Positions 1 to 6,689 of a stretch of 7,352 nt of DNA are shown one piece after another (the first letter of the stretch is position 1; every line of letters starts with the position of its first letter). The stretch is from Actinomycetes bacterium (lineage in GTDB: Bacteria; Actinomycetota; Acidimicrobiia; Acidimicrobiales; RAAP-2). A program made the position numbers and the translations under genes. Location: the NCBI GenBank assembly GCA_021791615.1, contig JAJYWG010000250.1, positions 1 to 7,352 of the forward strand, given 5' to 3'. The notes under the pieces are model-generated. The model was given only the letters and a program-made list of their open reading frames with translations, did not search any database and was not told where the DNA came from.

Positions 1-9
1 ATCCATCGT

Positions 10-64
10 CAGGGGCCTCCTCGTCGTCGTGGTTCTGACGCCAACAACGATGTCGAGGCCCCTG
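10..64. repeat. Inverted repeat with 10-bp arms downstream of the orphan rhs tip
   Basis: CAGGGGCCTC at 10-19 is the exact reverse complement of GAGGCCCCTG at 55-64, with a 35-base loop. It lies 3' of the minus-strand orphan rhs tip that ends at 98, so it could be a transcription terminator. The loop is long and no T-run follows the stem on the minus strand. It could equally be a mobile-element end. Nothing else is recognisable in bases 1-97. Confidence 0.3.
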
Positions 65-97
65 GCCCCAGTGGTGGATACCCTCAGCTCCCGGTCC

Positions 98-445
98 TCA
101 CGAATCCCCACTCATTCCGGAAGAGCCTCCTATCCCCCCTAGCAGGATTCCTGGAGCCAATACAAACGCAGCATGAACGGCGAGATCGACAGGAGCCATC
201 GCGCCCCACAGGCTCTCTGCTGCACCAGTTGCCGCAAACTCTGTACCGGCAGCGGCCGATTCTTCAGCTGCGGCTGCACCGGCCGCCAGGAGCGCGTCGC
301 CTAGGCCTGCAGTCAGAACAGTCGCGCCAACCACCATAACTGTTCCGATCGCGATCGCGGCCTTGTGCTTGGCGACCCAGTGAACGGCCTTGTGGACCCA
401 CGACGGGTCATACCAGCTGAGGCCCGTGGGATCCGAGTTGTTCAC
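98..445 (-). pseudogene. Orphan Rhs C-terminal tip (displaced rhs-CT fragment)
   Basis: The 115-residue frame opens with the last piece of an Rhs core: AGDDPVNNSDPTGL, if read a few codons above the GTG at 443-445. The full Rhs protein encoded at 916-2430 has the equivalent AGDDPVNASDPSGL. A TGA lies about five codons above the shared motif, so the YD repeats are absent and this is a detached tip rather than a complete Rhs protein. After the core comes WYDPSWVHKAVHWVAKHK, then a strongly hydrophobic Ala/Gly/Val stretch (about residues 29-60) and a second hydrophobic patch (about 85-107). These suggest one or two membrane segments, as in the pre-toxin region of many actinobacterial Rhs proteins. 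It ends Gly/Ser-rich with no nuclease or other toxin motif that I recognise. The start is nominal, since a silent cassette needs none. It could still be an expressed small membrane protein. Confidence 0.6.
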
Positions 446-460
446 CGGATCGTCGCCGGC
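441..460 (-). repeat. Core-junction repeat at the start of the orphan rhs tip (copy 2)
   Basis: This is the partner of 1406-1425, with one mismatch (GAT against GAC for the second Asp). Going 5' on the minus strand from here, the sequence stops resembling rhs and a stop codon soon appears, so the block marks the edge of the displaced cassette. Confidence 0.6.
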
Positions 461-487
461 TATGACGGCACACCAGGATCAGCCCCA

Positions 488-919
488 CTACTCGAGTTCT
501 CGGGCCGGATCCATACGATGGACGCGAACCGGTACCCGCAGTACTGGACCACCTGCCGCCTCAATCGCATCTAACACAGCGTTGATTCGAGCTGTTCCGC
601 AAATCGCCCACTCCTGCCTGCTGCCGGCGATGAGGAACCTGATGCACGAGCCGCGACGTAACTTTCCGAAGACGACCGGCCGAACTGGCCCGAGTTCGTC
701 AAACCTGGCTTCCCATATAGGCATAAATAGTCCGAGCAAGCGGTTTCGCCCTTCAAGGCGCACACCCCAGGTGAAGACGCTCAACCGTGCTAGTGGCGTA
801 GTTGCCCTTACCCACTGGGTGCGCATCCCGCAGGCCCTGCGGACCAATGCCCTTCTGTCCGAGTCGTATCCGCCGGCGCGTCGTTCCAGAGTACGTCGAA
901 CTGCGCAGGCCATGCTCAC
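488..919 (-). CDS. Small PH-like hypothetical protein, candidate Rhs immunity protein
   Basis: The frame encodes about 143 residues from a GTG at 917-919 that overlaps the rhs stop codon (TGA 916-918) as GTGA. An ATG at 911-913 is an equally good start, and a TTG at 932-934 would lengthen it. The overlap implies translational coupling to the truncated rhs gene. The central part has alternating hydrophobic strands and a closing helix: PLARLSVFTWGVRLEG, then IWEARFDELGPVRPVVF, then IRFLIAG and AVLDAIEAAGGPV. This resembles the small PH-like single-domain proteins common in actinobacteria. There is no signal peptide or membrane segment, so it is probably cytosolic. Immunity genes typically follow the toxin tip of an Rhs protein directly, and this gene also lies between the intact tip and the orphan tip. 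The fold assignment is by pattern recognition and the immunity role is inferred from position only. Confidence 0.6.
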   Translation of the reverse strand: MSMACAVRRTLERRAGGYDSDRRALVRRACGMRTQWVRATTPLARLSVFTWGVRLEGRNRLLGLFMPIWEARFDELGPVRPVVFGKLRRGSCIRFLIAGSRQEWAICGTARINAVLDAIEAAGGPVLRVPVRVHRMDPARELE

Positions 920-2430
920 GGCACCTGCACCCAAGTATTGGTAACTCCACCGTGAGTCTCAAACGGTAGAAGGGGGTTGTCTAGGCTGAGTCCGATTTCA
1001 GGTTGTGCCTCCCACACGCCCGCGTTGCAAGGCCCCGTACCGTACGCACCATCTGAACCCACTGAGGGGCCTTGGTCGAACGGGTCCGCGGACGAACCAG
1101 CCGCAGCGAACGGGCCGGCCAGTTGGTGTGGATTCGTCGCATTACTAAAGAGCAACCCAAGGCTGACGCCAGCGTTGGGAGCCCCGCCACCCCCGCCAGC
1201 GGTCTCCATCAAGAAGAAGTGGCCCCCTGCGAATCCGAGGCATAAACTCGCAAAGGCAGCGGGTCCCGCCCCCACTTCACCGTTGAGGCAGAGCCCGATT
1301 GTGTTGCGTTTGACAACGCCGCTGACAGTATTCTGAACATCGGTGACGACGCCACACCCAGGAACCCAGCTCGGACACGTGATCAGCCCACTCGGATCGC
1401 TCGCATTCACCGGGTCGTCGCCGGCATAGGCGTAGGGCTGGCCGGTTATCCCCACCAGGGGGTCCACCGAGAGGAACTGGGCCGTCGCCGGGTCGTAGTA
1501 GCGGTTCACGAGGTAGACAAGGCCCGTCGGGTCTTCGTAGCCACCTGCGAAGCCAAAGGGGGTGTCCAGGTGGCATCCACCACAGGGGTTCCCGTATGCG
1601 TCGTAGCTCATGCCAGAGGTGACCTCGCCAGTAGCTGAGATGGTGGCTCTAACCCCAGAGGGGTCGCTGAAGAGATACGAGGCAGAGGAGGTGGAGCTAG
1701 GTGCGCCAAGTGAGATCTGCTCTAGGGGAGCTCCTCTGGCACCTGGGAAGGAGGGCCCGTATAGGTAGGCGTTCTCGCCGTCCATGAGGATCCTCGGGGT
1801 GGCGCTCGACTGGTCCCAGGTGAACTGGGTGGTGGAAGTGCCAGTGCTGGCGCTCATGCGAAGGCCAGCTCCGTCATAGGCATAGGTGGTGGGTTGAGAC
1901 GAGCCTGGCGTGGTGATGCCCGTTAGCTCCCCTAGGGCATTCCAGGAGTAGCTAGTGGTGCCCGAGGGGGCCTTCGTCATGGTGCGCTCACCATCTGCAT
2001 TGTAGGCATAGGTGGTGTAGTCGGTAGCCCCTGTAGGAGGGGCCTGGCCACAGGCAGGTGCGCTAGTGCCACTAGGCAGGCCCGCCTCGTAGGAGTAGCA
2101 CAGCTCGCCTGCAGGGTCGTAGGCGAATGCGACGGTCGGGTTCGTGCTCGCACCAGCCGTCACGGATGCCACCGAGGTGAGGTTCGAAGCCGGGTCATAG
2201 GAATAGGCGTCGTAGCTCGCCGAAGAGAGGCTCGGTCCCTCGGTCATGCGGTTCTGTTGGTCGTAGGCGAAGGAGGGACCGCTAGGCGTAGAGCCGTTCA
2301 GGGAGACCTCGTTCGCGCTCACGAGGCCGTCAGCATTCTGTGGCCAGAGGTCCTCTAGGCGCGTCCCGCTCGCTTGGGAAAGAGTCGTCGCCAGGTAGTC
2401 GTCCGCGTTGTCATAACTGAACGTAACTGT
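916..2430 (-). CDS. Rhs/YD-repeat polymorphic toxin protein, N-terminally truncated
   Basis: This is the C-terminal part of an Rhs protein. Rhs proteins are large YD-repeat shells that enclose and deliver a variable C-terminal tip. The frame is open from a TGA at 2431-2433. The first possible start is GTG 2320-2322 (468 residues), but the 36 codons above it still read as Rhs sequence (TFSYDNADDYL, LWPQNADGLV), so the true N-terminus is missing. Counting from that GTG, YD-type repeats lie at about 19-160 (FAYDQQNRMTEG, YAYNADGERT, SWNALGELTGI, YAYDGAGLR). The conserved Rhs core follows at about 219-313 (SYDAYGNP, PFGFAGGYEDPTGLVYLVNR, RYYDPATAQFLSVDPLVG, YAYAGDDPVNASDPSGL). The last 155 residues form a Gly/Ala-rich tip with GHFFLMETAGGGGG and a closing FETHGGVTNTWVQ; it looks beta-rich and has no toxin motif that I know. 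The break coincides with the IS66 left junction, so the gene is probably dead unless the GTG is used. Its stop overlaps the next gene's start. Confidence 0.85.
   Translation of the reverse strand, partial: TVTFSYDNADDYLATTLSQASGTRLEDLWPQNADGLVSANEVSLNGSTPSGPSFAYDQQNRMTEGPSLSSASYDAYSYDPASNLTSVASVTAGASTNPTVAFAYDPAGELCYSYEAGLPSGTSAPACGQAPPTGATDYTTYAYNADGERTMTKAPSGTTSYSWNALGELTGITTPGSSQPTTYAYDGAGLRMSASTGTSTTQFTWDQSSATPRILMDGENAYLYGPSFPGARGAPLEQISLGAPSSTSSASYLFSDPSGVRATISATGEVTSGMSYDAYGNPCGGCHLDTPFGFAGGYEDPTGLVYLVNRYYDPATAQFLSVDPLVGITGQPYAYAGDDPVNASDPSGLITCPSWVPGCGVVTDVQNTVSGVVKRNTIGLCLNGEVGAGPAAFASLCLGFAGGHFFLMETAGGGGGAPNAGVSLGLLFSNATNPHQLAGPFAAAGSSADPFDQGPSVGSDGAYGTGPCNAGVWEAQPEIGLSLDNPLLPFETHGGVTNTWVQVP
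1406..1425 (-). repeat. Core-junction repeat shared with the orphan rhs tip (copy 1)
   Basis: These 20 bases encode AGDDPVN at the boundary between the Rhs core and its tip. They match bases 441-460 in the same strand at 19 of 20 positions. In the orphan copy similarity is lost just upstream of this block, so it is the likely recombination point where tips are exchanged. Confidence 0.6.
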
Positions 2431-2435
2431 TCAGG
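2418..2435. repeat. Candidate left end of the IS66-family element
   Basis: The rhs reading frame stops at 2431-2433. Here the sequence changes to the IS66 leader, so the insertion boundary lies close by. The segment contains GTAACTGTTCAGG (2423-2435) and an imperfect palindrome, TGAAC/GTTCA (2418-2422 with 2429-2433). From memory, ends of TnpC-only IS66 elements carry a similar TGAAC-GTTAC type motif. No matching right end is visible before 7352, so the exact end cannot be fixed. Confidence 0.35.
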
Positions 2436-2518
2436 TCTCGCCGACGGCTCGGTGAACGGCGTGAGACGGCTGCACCGCTGACCATTTTCCAAAATCGCGC
2501 GCTACCAGCGCGTTTGCG

Positions 2519-3295
2519 GTGGCAGAGTGCTCGCGATTTGCACGCCAGTCTGCTGCACTGGTGTACGTGGCACCGCAGGATGCACGCGACGAACGTATCG
2601 CCCGGCTCGAAGCGGAGAATGCACTGCTTCGCGCCGAGATCGCCGAACTGAAGGCGCGTCTCGCCGACGTGGAAGAGCGTCTCGGCCGGACGCCGCGCAA
2701 CTCGTCGATGCCGCCCTCCCAAGAGGGGTTGTCCAAGCCGAACCGAGCGCAGCGCCGCGTGGAGGGCAGGCGACAGGGCAAGCAGCCCGGCGCTGAGGGC
2801 AAGCACCTTGCCCAGGTGCACGATCCCGACGAGGTGGTCGTTCACGCGCCTTGCAGGTGTCCGGGGTGTGGCGCGGGGCTCTCCGACGCGGAGGTGGTGG
2901 ACGACGAGGTCCGCCAGGTCTTCGACTTGCCCAAGATCCGCCCCTACGTGACCGAGCACCACATGGTTCGAGTCCGGTGCACGTGTGGATGCGAAGTGAA
3001 GGCCGAAGCTCCTGTTGAGGCGTCGGCTCTTGCCTGCTACGGCTATGGGGTGCGGGCGCTCGCCTGCTACCTCGCCGTCCACTTCGACGAGACCGGAGGT
3101 CGGGTGGCCGGCAGCCTGCACTGGGTGCACGTCGCCTGTTCGCCGCTCTACACCTTGATCGAGTGCTATAAGAAGCGGGGCACCACCGCCATGGACGAGA
3201 TGGGCGTGATCGCAACGATGCGCGGCGTAGCGGTCCATGACGGCTGGAAGCCCTATCGCTCCTACGATGTGCTCCACCAGCTCTGCAACGCCCAT
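2519..3295 (+). pseudogene. tnpC: IS66-family DDE transposase, 5' half
   Basis: These 259 codons run from a GTG at 2519; GTGs at 2561 and 2567 are plausible alternative starts. Domain order is typical of IS66 TnpC. A leucine-rich coiled coil lies at about 23-57 (DERIARLEAENALLRAEIAEL), followed by NSSMPPSQEG with a basic Gly-rich linker (RRQGKQPGAEGKH). A zinc-finger-like region holds PCRCPGCGAG (111-120) and RCTCGCE (153-159). The catalytic domain begins at GYGVRALACYLAV and shows the first Asp in HFDETGG (D190) and the second in VHDGWKPY (D241). It ends at LCNAH, where the RIT element interrupts it. About 50-60 residues normally found between ACYLAV and HFDET are missing without a frameshift. 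The frame continues 38 residues into the left inverted repeat before a TGA at 3410-3412. Without the third catalytic residue this half is inactive. Confidence 0.88.
3287..3295 (+). repeat. 9-bp direct repeat AACGCCCAT, left copy
   Basis: It encodes Asn-Ala-His of the IS66 motif CNAHHLREL and is repeated in the same orientation at 6706-6714. Joining the two copies restores the transposase frame. The same 9 bases also belong to the inverted repeat, with a reverse copy at 6681-6689. This is therefore element sequence matching the target rather than a simple target duplication. Confidence 0.85.
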
Positions 3296-3400
3296 TCTGC
3301 GGAGCGCGCAGTTATGCGGACCGCCACTGGTGGCGGACATCGAATGGCCCGCCCGCCATGGGATCCTCGTTCCTTCGGCCCGAATCGGTTCTGCATAATC
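3287..3400 (+). repeat. Left 114-bp terminal inverted repeat of the RIT element (IR-L)
   Basis: Read base by base, it is the exact reverse complement of 6576-6689. It contains TTATGCGGA (3312-3320) and, at its inner edge, TCTGCATAA (3390-3398). It also holds short internal hairpins: CCGCCAC/GTGGCGG at 3321-3336 and TTCGG/CCGAA at 3374-3384. The outermost 9 bases coincide with the target motif. The repeat ends 59 bases before the first recombinase start. Confidence 0.92.
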
Positions 3401-3445
3401 GCGCCAGGTTGATCGAGACTCCTCTTGCCGAGCAGGGCGCTCGGG

Positions 3446-3456
3446 AGAGGAGGAGG
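3446..3456 (+). promoter_or_regulatory. Strong ribosome binding site for the first RIT recombinase
   Basis: The purine run AGAGGAGGAGG lies just upstream of ATG 3460-3462. It settles the start in favour of this ATG (or the GTG directly after it at 3463) over the GTG at 3358 inside the inverted repeat. The downstream genes have no comparable site and start at ATGA overlaps, so this one site probably serves the whole trio through coupled translation. Confidence 0.65.
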
Positions 3457-3459
3457 ACG

Positions 3460-4668
3460 ATGGTGAACGGTTGGTCGACGGTGCGCAAGGGAGGTCCGCT
3501 TGCGCCCTACGTCGAAATGTTCGCGAGCGAGTTGCTGGCAAAGGGCTATACCGAGCTGACGGTGACCGAACACGTGCGGGTCATGATGCATGTCAGCCGC
3601 TGGATGCAAGGAGAGGGTCTGGACGCGGGCACGCTCACTGACGTCGGCATCCGCTCGTACTGCGAGGCGCGGAAGGCGGCAGGCTACACGGCTCGGCTGC
3701 AACCGCGCAGCCTCGCGCCCCTGCTGGCGTTCCTGGAGCACGAGGGGCTCTTCTGCCAGCCGGCGATCCGTCGCTTCGACCCGGCACACGAGGAGCTGCT
3801 CGAGGCCTACGAAGCCCACCTTTCAAAGGAGCGAGGCGTCGTCGAGGCGGTCGTCGCGAGATGGGTCCAGTCTGCCGCGGCGTTCCTCGTCGCCAATCCC
3901 GCTCTGGCCGATGGCGATCGCGTTTTGGATGCCAGCGACGTCATGGCTTTCTGTGCCCAAGAGCTGCCAGCACGTAGCTCGTCGTCGGCGAAGGAGCTCG
4001 CGGCCGCGCTGCGCTCGTTCCTGCGGTTCCTCTACGTGCGAGGCGCCATCGCCGCACCGCTCGCCCAGTCGATCCCACCAGTGGCCAGCCGCAGGGACGC
4101 AACCTTGCCCCGCGGACCATCGGTCCAAGAGATCGAGCGCCTGGTGGCCAGCTGTGACCGGCGGACGCGCCGAGGCCGGCGCGACCGTGCCATCTTGGTC
4201 CTGCTGGCCCGGCTCGGACTTCGCGCCGGCGAGGTCGCCCGCCTCAGCCTCGACGACATCGACTGGCGGGCGGGCGAGATCGTCGTGCACGGCAAGGGGC
4301 GACGACATGACCGGCTCCCGCTCCCAGACGACGTCGGCAAGGCACTCGTCGACTACTTGCACCAGTCACGGCCCAAGAGTGCGAGCCGAGAGGTGTTCTT
4401 GCGCTTGATCGCACCGATCGGTCCGCTCACCCCAGAACGGATCACCGGAGTGGTGCACGACGCGTGCGCCAGAGCCGGAGTGCAACAGGTCGGTGCCCAC
4501 CGGCTGCGCCATGCCCTGGCGACCAGAATGCTCGGATCGGGCGCCTCGCTCGCCGAGGTGGGCCAGGTTCTCCGGCACTCCCTCGCGCTCACGACGTCTT
4601 TGTACGCGAAGGTCGACGTGGGACAGCTCGCCGGTCTCGTCCGGCCGTGGCCGGGGGTGGAGCGATGA
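3460..4668 (+). CDS. RIT tyrosine recombinase, first gene (RitA-type)
   Basis: This is a 402-residue site-specific tyrosine recombinase that cuts and rejoins DNA through a 3'-phosphotyrosine link. The catalytic domain (about 220-395) has the full set: R255 in LGLRAGEV, K279 in HGKGRRHDRL, H347 and R350 in HRLRHALA, H373 in LRHSLAL and the nucleophile Y382 in SLYAK. The N-terminal half is longer than in its two partners. It appears to hold two helical core-binding (SAM-like) units, at about 13-97 and 112-205, the second ending LRSFLRFLYVRG. The start is fixed by a strong Shine-Dalgarno run. The gene ends in ATGA shared with the second recombinase, so the two are translationally coupled. In RIT elements the three enzymes are thought to act together, each perhaps binding a different part of the ends; the sequence does not show the division of labour. 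Confidence 0.92.
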   Translation: MVNGWSTVRKGGPLAPYVEMFASELLAKGYTELTVTEHVRVMMHVSRWMQGEGLDAGTLTDVGIRSYCEARKAAGYTARLQPRSLAPLLAFLEHEGLFCQPAIRRFDPAHEELLEAYEAHLSKERGVVEAVVARWVQSAAAFLVANPALADGDRVLDASDVMAFCAQELPARSSSSAKELAAALRSFLRFLYVRGAIAAPLAQSIPPVASRRDATLPRGPSVQEIERLVASCDRRTRRGRRDRAILVLLARLGLRAGEVARLSLDDIDWRAGEIVVHGKGRRHDRLPLPDDVGKALVDYLHQSRPKSASREVFLRLIAPIGPLTPERITGVVHDACARAGVQQVGAHRLRHALATRMLGSGASLAEVGQVLRHSLALTTSLYAKVDVGQLAGLVRPWPGVER

Positions 4669-5591
4669 GCGACCGACCCCTTCGCTCCGCGCTCGCCGAC
4701 TACCTCGACGTACGCCGCTCCCTTGGGTTCAAGCTCGTACGCCAGGGTCTATTGCTCGACCAGTTCATCTCGTTCTGCGAGGAGGTGGGCGCCGTCCGGG
4801 TGACGAACGAGCTGGCGATGGCTTGGATCACGTTGCCAGACCACCCGTCTCCGTCGTGGCTGAGCATGCGACTCGACGCGGTGCGCGGCTTTGCCACCTG
4901 GTTGCAGGCTCTGGATCCCGCAACCGAGGTCCCCGAGCGGGGCTGGCTGCCCCCGGTGCGCAGGACCACTCCCTATCTGTACTCCCAAGACGACGTCCTG
5001 GCCCTGCTCGACCAGGCTCGCCGGGTTCGCTGGCCCCTGTCGGCAGCGACCTACGAGACCCTGATCGGGCTGCTCGCGGTCACCGGCATGCGGATCGGAG
5101 AGGCGCTCCGCCTCGACCGAGCCGACGTCTCCTTGGACGACCGGCGCGTCGCCATCATCGGCTCCAAGCTCGGCAAGTCCCGCCAGGTCCTCTTGCACCC
5201 GAGCACGGTCGATCGACTGCGTTGCTATCTGCGCCAGCGGGCCAGGCTCTCGCCTGCTCCCTCCGATCCGGCGCTCTTCGTGAGCCCGGCCGGCACGCGA
5301 ATCAGCTATGTCGCCGTCCAGGCCACGTTCCGCGCCATCGCCAGACGCGCCGGCCTCGAGCCGCGCTCGGAGCGGTGCCGACCCACCATCCACGGGCTGA
5401 GACACAGCTTCGCGGTCAACCAGTTGATCTGCTGGTATCGAGAGGGCGTCGACGTCCAGGCGAAGCTGCCGGTGCTCTCGACCTGGCTCGGCCACGCCGA
5501 CCCGAAGTGGACGTACTGGTATCTGTCGGCCGTGCCCGAGCTACTGGGGCTCGCCGCAGCGCGCCTCGAGGCGTCGGAGCGCCAGCCATGA
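4665..5591 (+). CDS. RIT tyrosine recombinase, second gene (RitB-type)
   Basis: This 308-residue recombinase starts at the ATG inside the ATGA shared with the first gene's stop. A short core-binding domain (about 5-95, LADYLDVRRSLGFKLVRQG to RGFATWLQALDP) precedes the catalytic domain. Catalytic residues are R143 in TGMRIGEAL, K168 in GSKLGKSRQVLL, H243 and R246 in HGLRHSFAV, H277 in LGHADPKW and Y286 in YWYLS, nine residues after the His as usual. The segment CWYREGVDVQAKLPVLSTWLGH, with WTYWYLS after it, is the style of recombinases found in phage-like and RIT trios. The gene ends in ATGA shared with the third recombinase. A longer in-frame extension upstream to 4464 is rejected because it lies inside the first gene and the ATGA overlap repeats at the next junction. 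Confidence 0.92.
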   Translation: MSDRPLRSALADYLDVRRSLGFKLVRQGLLLDQFISFCEEVGAVRVTNELAMAWITLPDHPSPSWLSMRLDAVRGFATWLQALDPATEVPERGWLPPVRRTTPYLYSQDDVLALLDQARRVRWPLSAATYETLIGLLAVTGMRIGEALRLDRADVSLDDRRVAIIGSKLGKSRQVLLHPSTVDRLRCYLRQRARLSPAPSDPALFVSPAGTRISYVAVQATFRAIARRAGLEPRSERCRPTIHGLRHSFAVNQLICWYREGVDVQAKLPVLSTWLGHADPKWTYWYLSAVPELLGLAAARLEASERQP

Positions 5592-6577
5592 CGCTCCTCG
5601 CTCCCACCCTCCAGTCCTTCTTCACCGAACGGCTCATGCGCCAGCGCCAAGCAAGCCCCCACACCGTCGCCGCCTACCGCGACACGTTCCGCCTACTGTT
5701 CGACTACGTCGCCGAGACCACCCATGTTCCGCCGACCAAGCTCGACTTCGCAGACCTCGATGCGGAGCGGATCGCCGGTTTCCTCGGTCATCTCGAGAAC
5801 GTTCGTGGGGTGTCGGCCACGACCCGCAACGCCCGGCTCGCCGCCGTGCGGTCCCTGTTCCGCTACGCGTCGTTCCGCCACCCTGAGCACGCAGAGCTCA
5901 TCTCGAGAGTGCTGGCAATCCCAGCCAAGCGCTCGGACCACCCGCTCGTCACGTTCCTCGATCGCACCGAGCTCGATGCACTGATGAACGCCCCCGATCG
6001 GACGCGCTGGATCGGCCGTCGCGACCACGCGCTCTTGGTCGTCGCGGTCCAGACGGGACTGCGCGTCTCGGAGCTTGTGGGGCTGCGATGCGGCGACGTG
6101 GCCATGGGCCGAGGCGCCCACGTCCAGGTGACCGGCAAGGGGCGCAAAGAACGCGTCACTCCGCTCAGCACCCACAGCGTGTCGGTCCTGCGAGCGTGGT
6201 GCAAGGAGAGGGGAGGCGGAACTGACGAGGCGCTGTTTCCCGCTGTCTCCGGCGGTCCACTCGGACGAGACGCAGTCCGCAAGCTCGTCGTTACGCATGC
6301 CCAGAAGGCTGCCAGCACCTGCCCGTCGCTCAACCACAAGCAAGTCGGGGCACATACGCTTCGGCACTCGTGCGCAATGAACCTCCTGCATGCAGGTGTC
6401 GACCTCGCGACGATCGCCCTGTGGCTGGGCCATGAGGACCTACGGACGGTCCAGCACTACTTGCACGCAGACCTCGCTCTGAAAGAGCGCGCCCTCGCCC
6501 GCATCGATCCTCCGAACACGAAACCGGGACGCTATCGCCCCGCGGACCCTATCCTCGCGTTTCTGGAGAGCCTGTGA
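5588..6577 (+). CDS. RIT tyrosine recombinase, third gene (RitC-type)
   Basis: This 329-residue XerC/XerD-like recombinase starts at an ATGA overlap. The core-binding domain is about 6-105 (SFFTERLMRQRQASPHTVAAYRDTFRLL to ARLAAVRSLFRYASF). The catalytic domain has R159 in TGLRVSEL, K184 in VTGKGRKERVTPL, H256 and R259 in HTLRHSCAM, H282 in WLGHEDLRT and Y291 in HYLHAD. All key residues are present and the length suits the family. Its TGA stop (6575-6577) runs into the right inverted repeat, which begins at 6576, so no spare DNA lies between the gene and the end of the element. The frame is also open for about 1.1 kb upstream, back to 4493, but that stretch is the shadow of the second recombinase in GC-rich DNA. 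Of the three, this one is most like ordinary Xer or transposon integrases. Confidence 0.93.
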   Translation: MTLLAPTLQSFFTERLMRQRQASPHTVAAYRDTFRLLFDYVAETTHVPPTKLDFADLDAERIAGFLGHLENVRGVSATTRNARLAAVRSLFRYASFRHPEHAELISRVLAIPAKRSDHPLVTFLDRTELDALMNAPDRTRWIGRRDHALLVVAVQTGLRVSELVGLRCGDVAMGRGAHVQVTGKGRKERVTPLSTHSVSVLRAWCKERGGGTDEALFPAVSGGPLGRDAVRKLVVTHAQKAASTCPSLNHKQVGAHTLRHSCAMNLLHAGVDLATIALWLGHEDLRTVQHYLHADLALKERALARIDPPNTKPGRYRPADPILAFLESL

Positions 6578-6689
6578 TTATGCAGAACCGATTCGGGCCG
6601 AAGGAACGAGGATCCCATGGCGGGCGGGCCATTCGATGTCCGCCACCAGTGGCGGTCCGCATAACTGCGCGCTCCGCAGAATGGGCGTT
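6576..6689 (-). repeat. Right 114-bp terminal inverted repeat of the RIT element (IR-R)
   Basis: It is the exact reverse complement of 3287-3400. It carries TTATGCAGA at its inner edge (6578-6586) and TCCGCATAA (6656-6664). Unlike the left copy it does not end at the insertion junction: another 25 bases (6690-6714) belong to the element and complete a palindrome. It overlaps the last two bases of the third recombinase stop codon. Confidence 0.92.

Noticed and set aside
10..64. Confident rho-independent terminator.
   Set aside because: The arms pair perfectly for 10 bp, but the loop is 35 bases and no T-run follows, so it is listed only as an inverted repeat.
390..944. A 184-residue plus-strand frame opposite the PH-like gene.
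   Set aside because: It is Ser/Arg/Pro-rich with no domain, while the minus strand carries a coherent protein coupled to rhs and fits the direction of the locus.
3287..3295. A simple 9-bp target-site duplication made by a DDE-type transposition.
   Set aside because: The element encodes tyrosine recombinases, which do not generate such duplications, and the 9-mer occurs again inverted inside IR-R, so it belongs to the element.
3321..3384. CRISPR-like or tandem repeat array in the inverted repeat.
   Set aside because: There are only short hairpins and two dispersed nonamers, with no regular spacing or spacers.
3394..3399. CATAAT as a -10 box for the RIT operon inside the inner edge of IR-L.
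   Set aside because: It matches the -10 consensus at five of six bases, but no -35 element lies at the right spacing. The same bases are explained by the repeated TTATGCAGA motif.
2411..3541. A 376-residue minus-strand open frame opposite the IS66 transposase.
   Set aside because: It is antisense to clear IS66 motifs and has low-complexity Arg/His/Leu composition and no recognisable domain. It arises from GC-rich codon use.
4493..5587. A long open frame upstream of and continuous with the third recombinase, which would make a 694-residue protein.
   Set aside because: It is the out-of-frame shadow of the second recombinase. The translation is rich in Arg, Pro, Ala and Gly with no domain, and the ATG at 5588 with its ATGA overlap matches the preceding gene junction.
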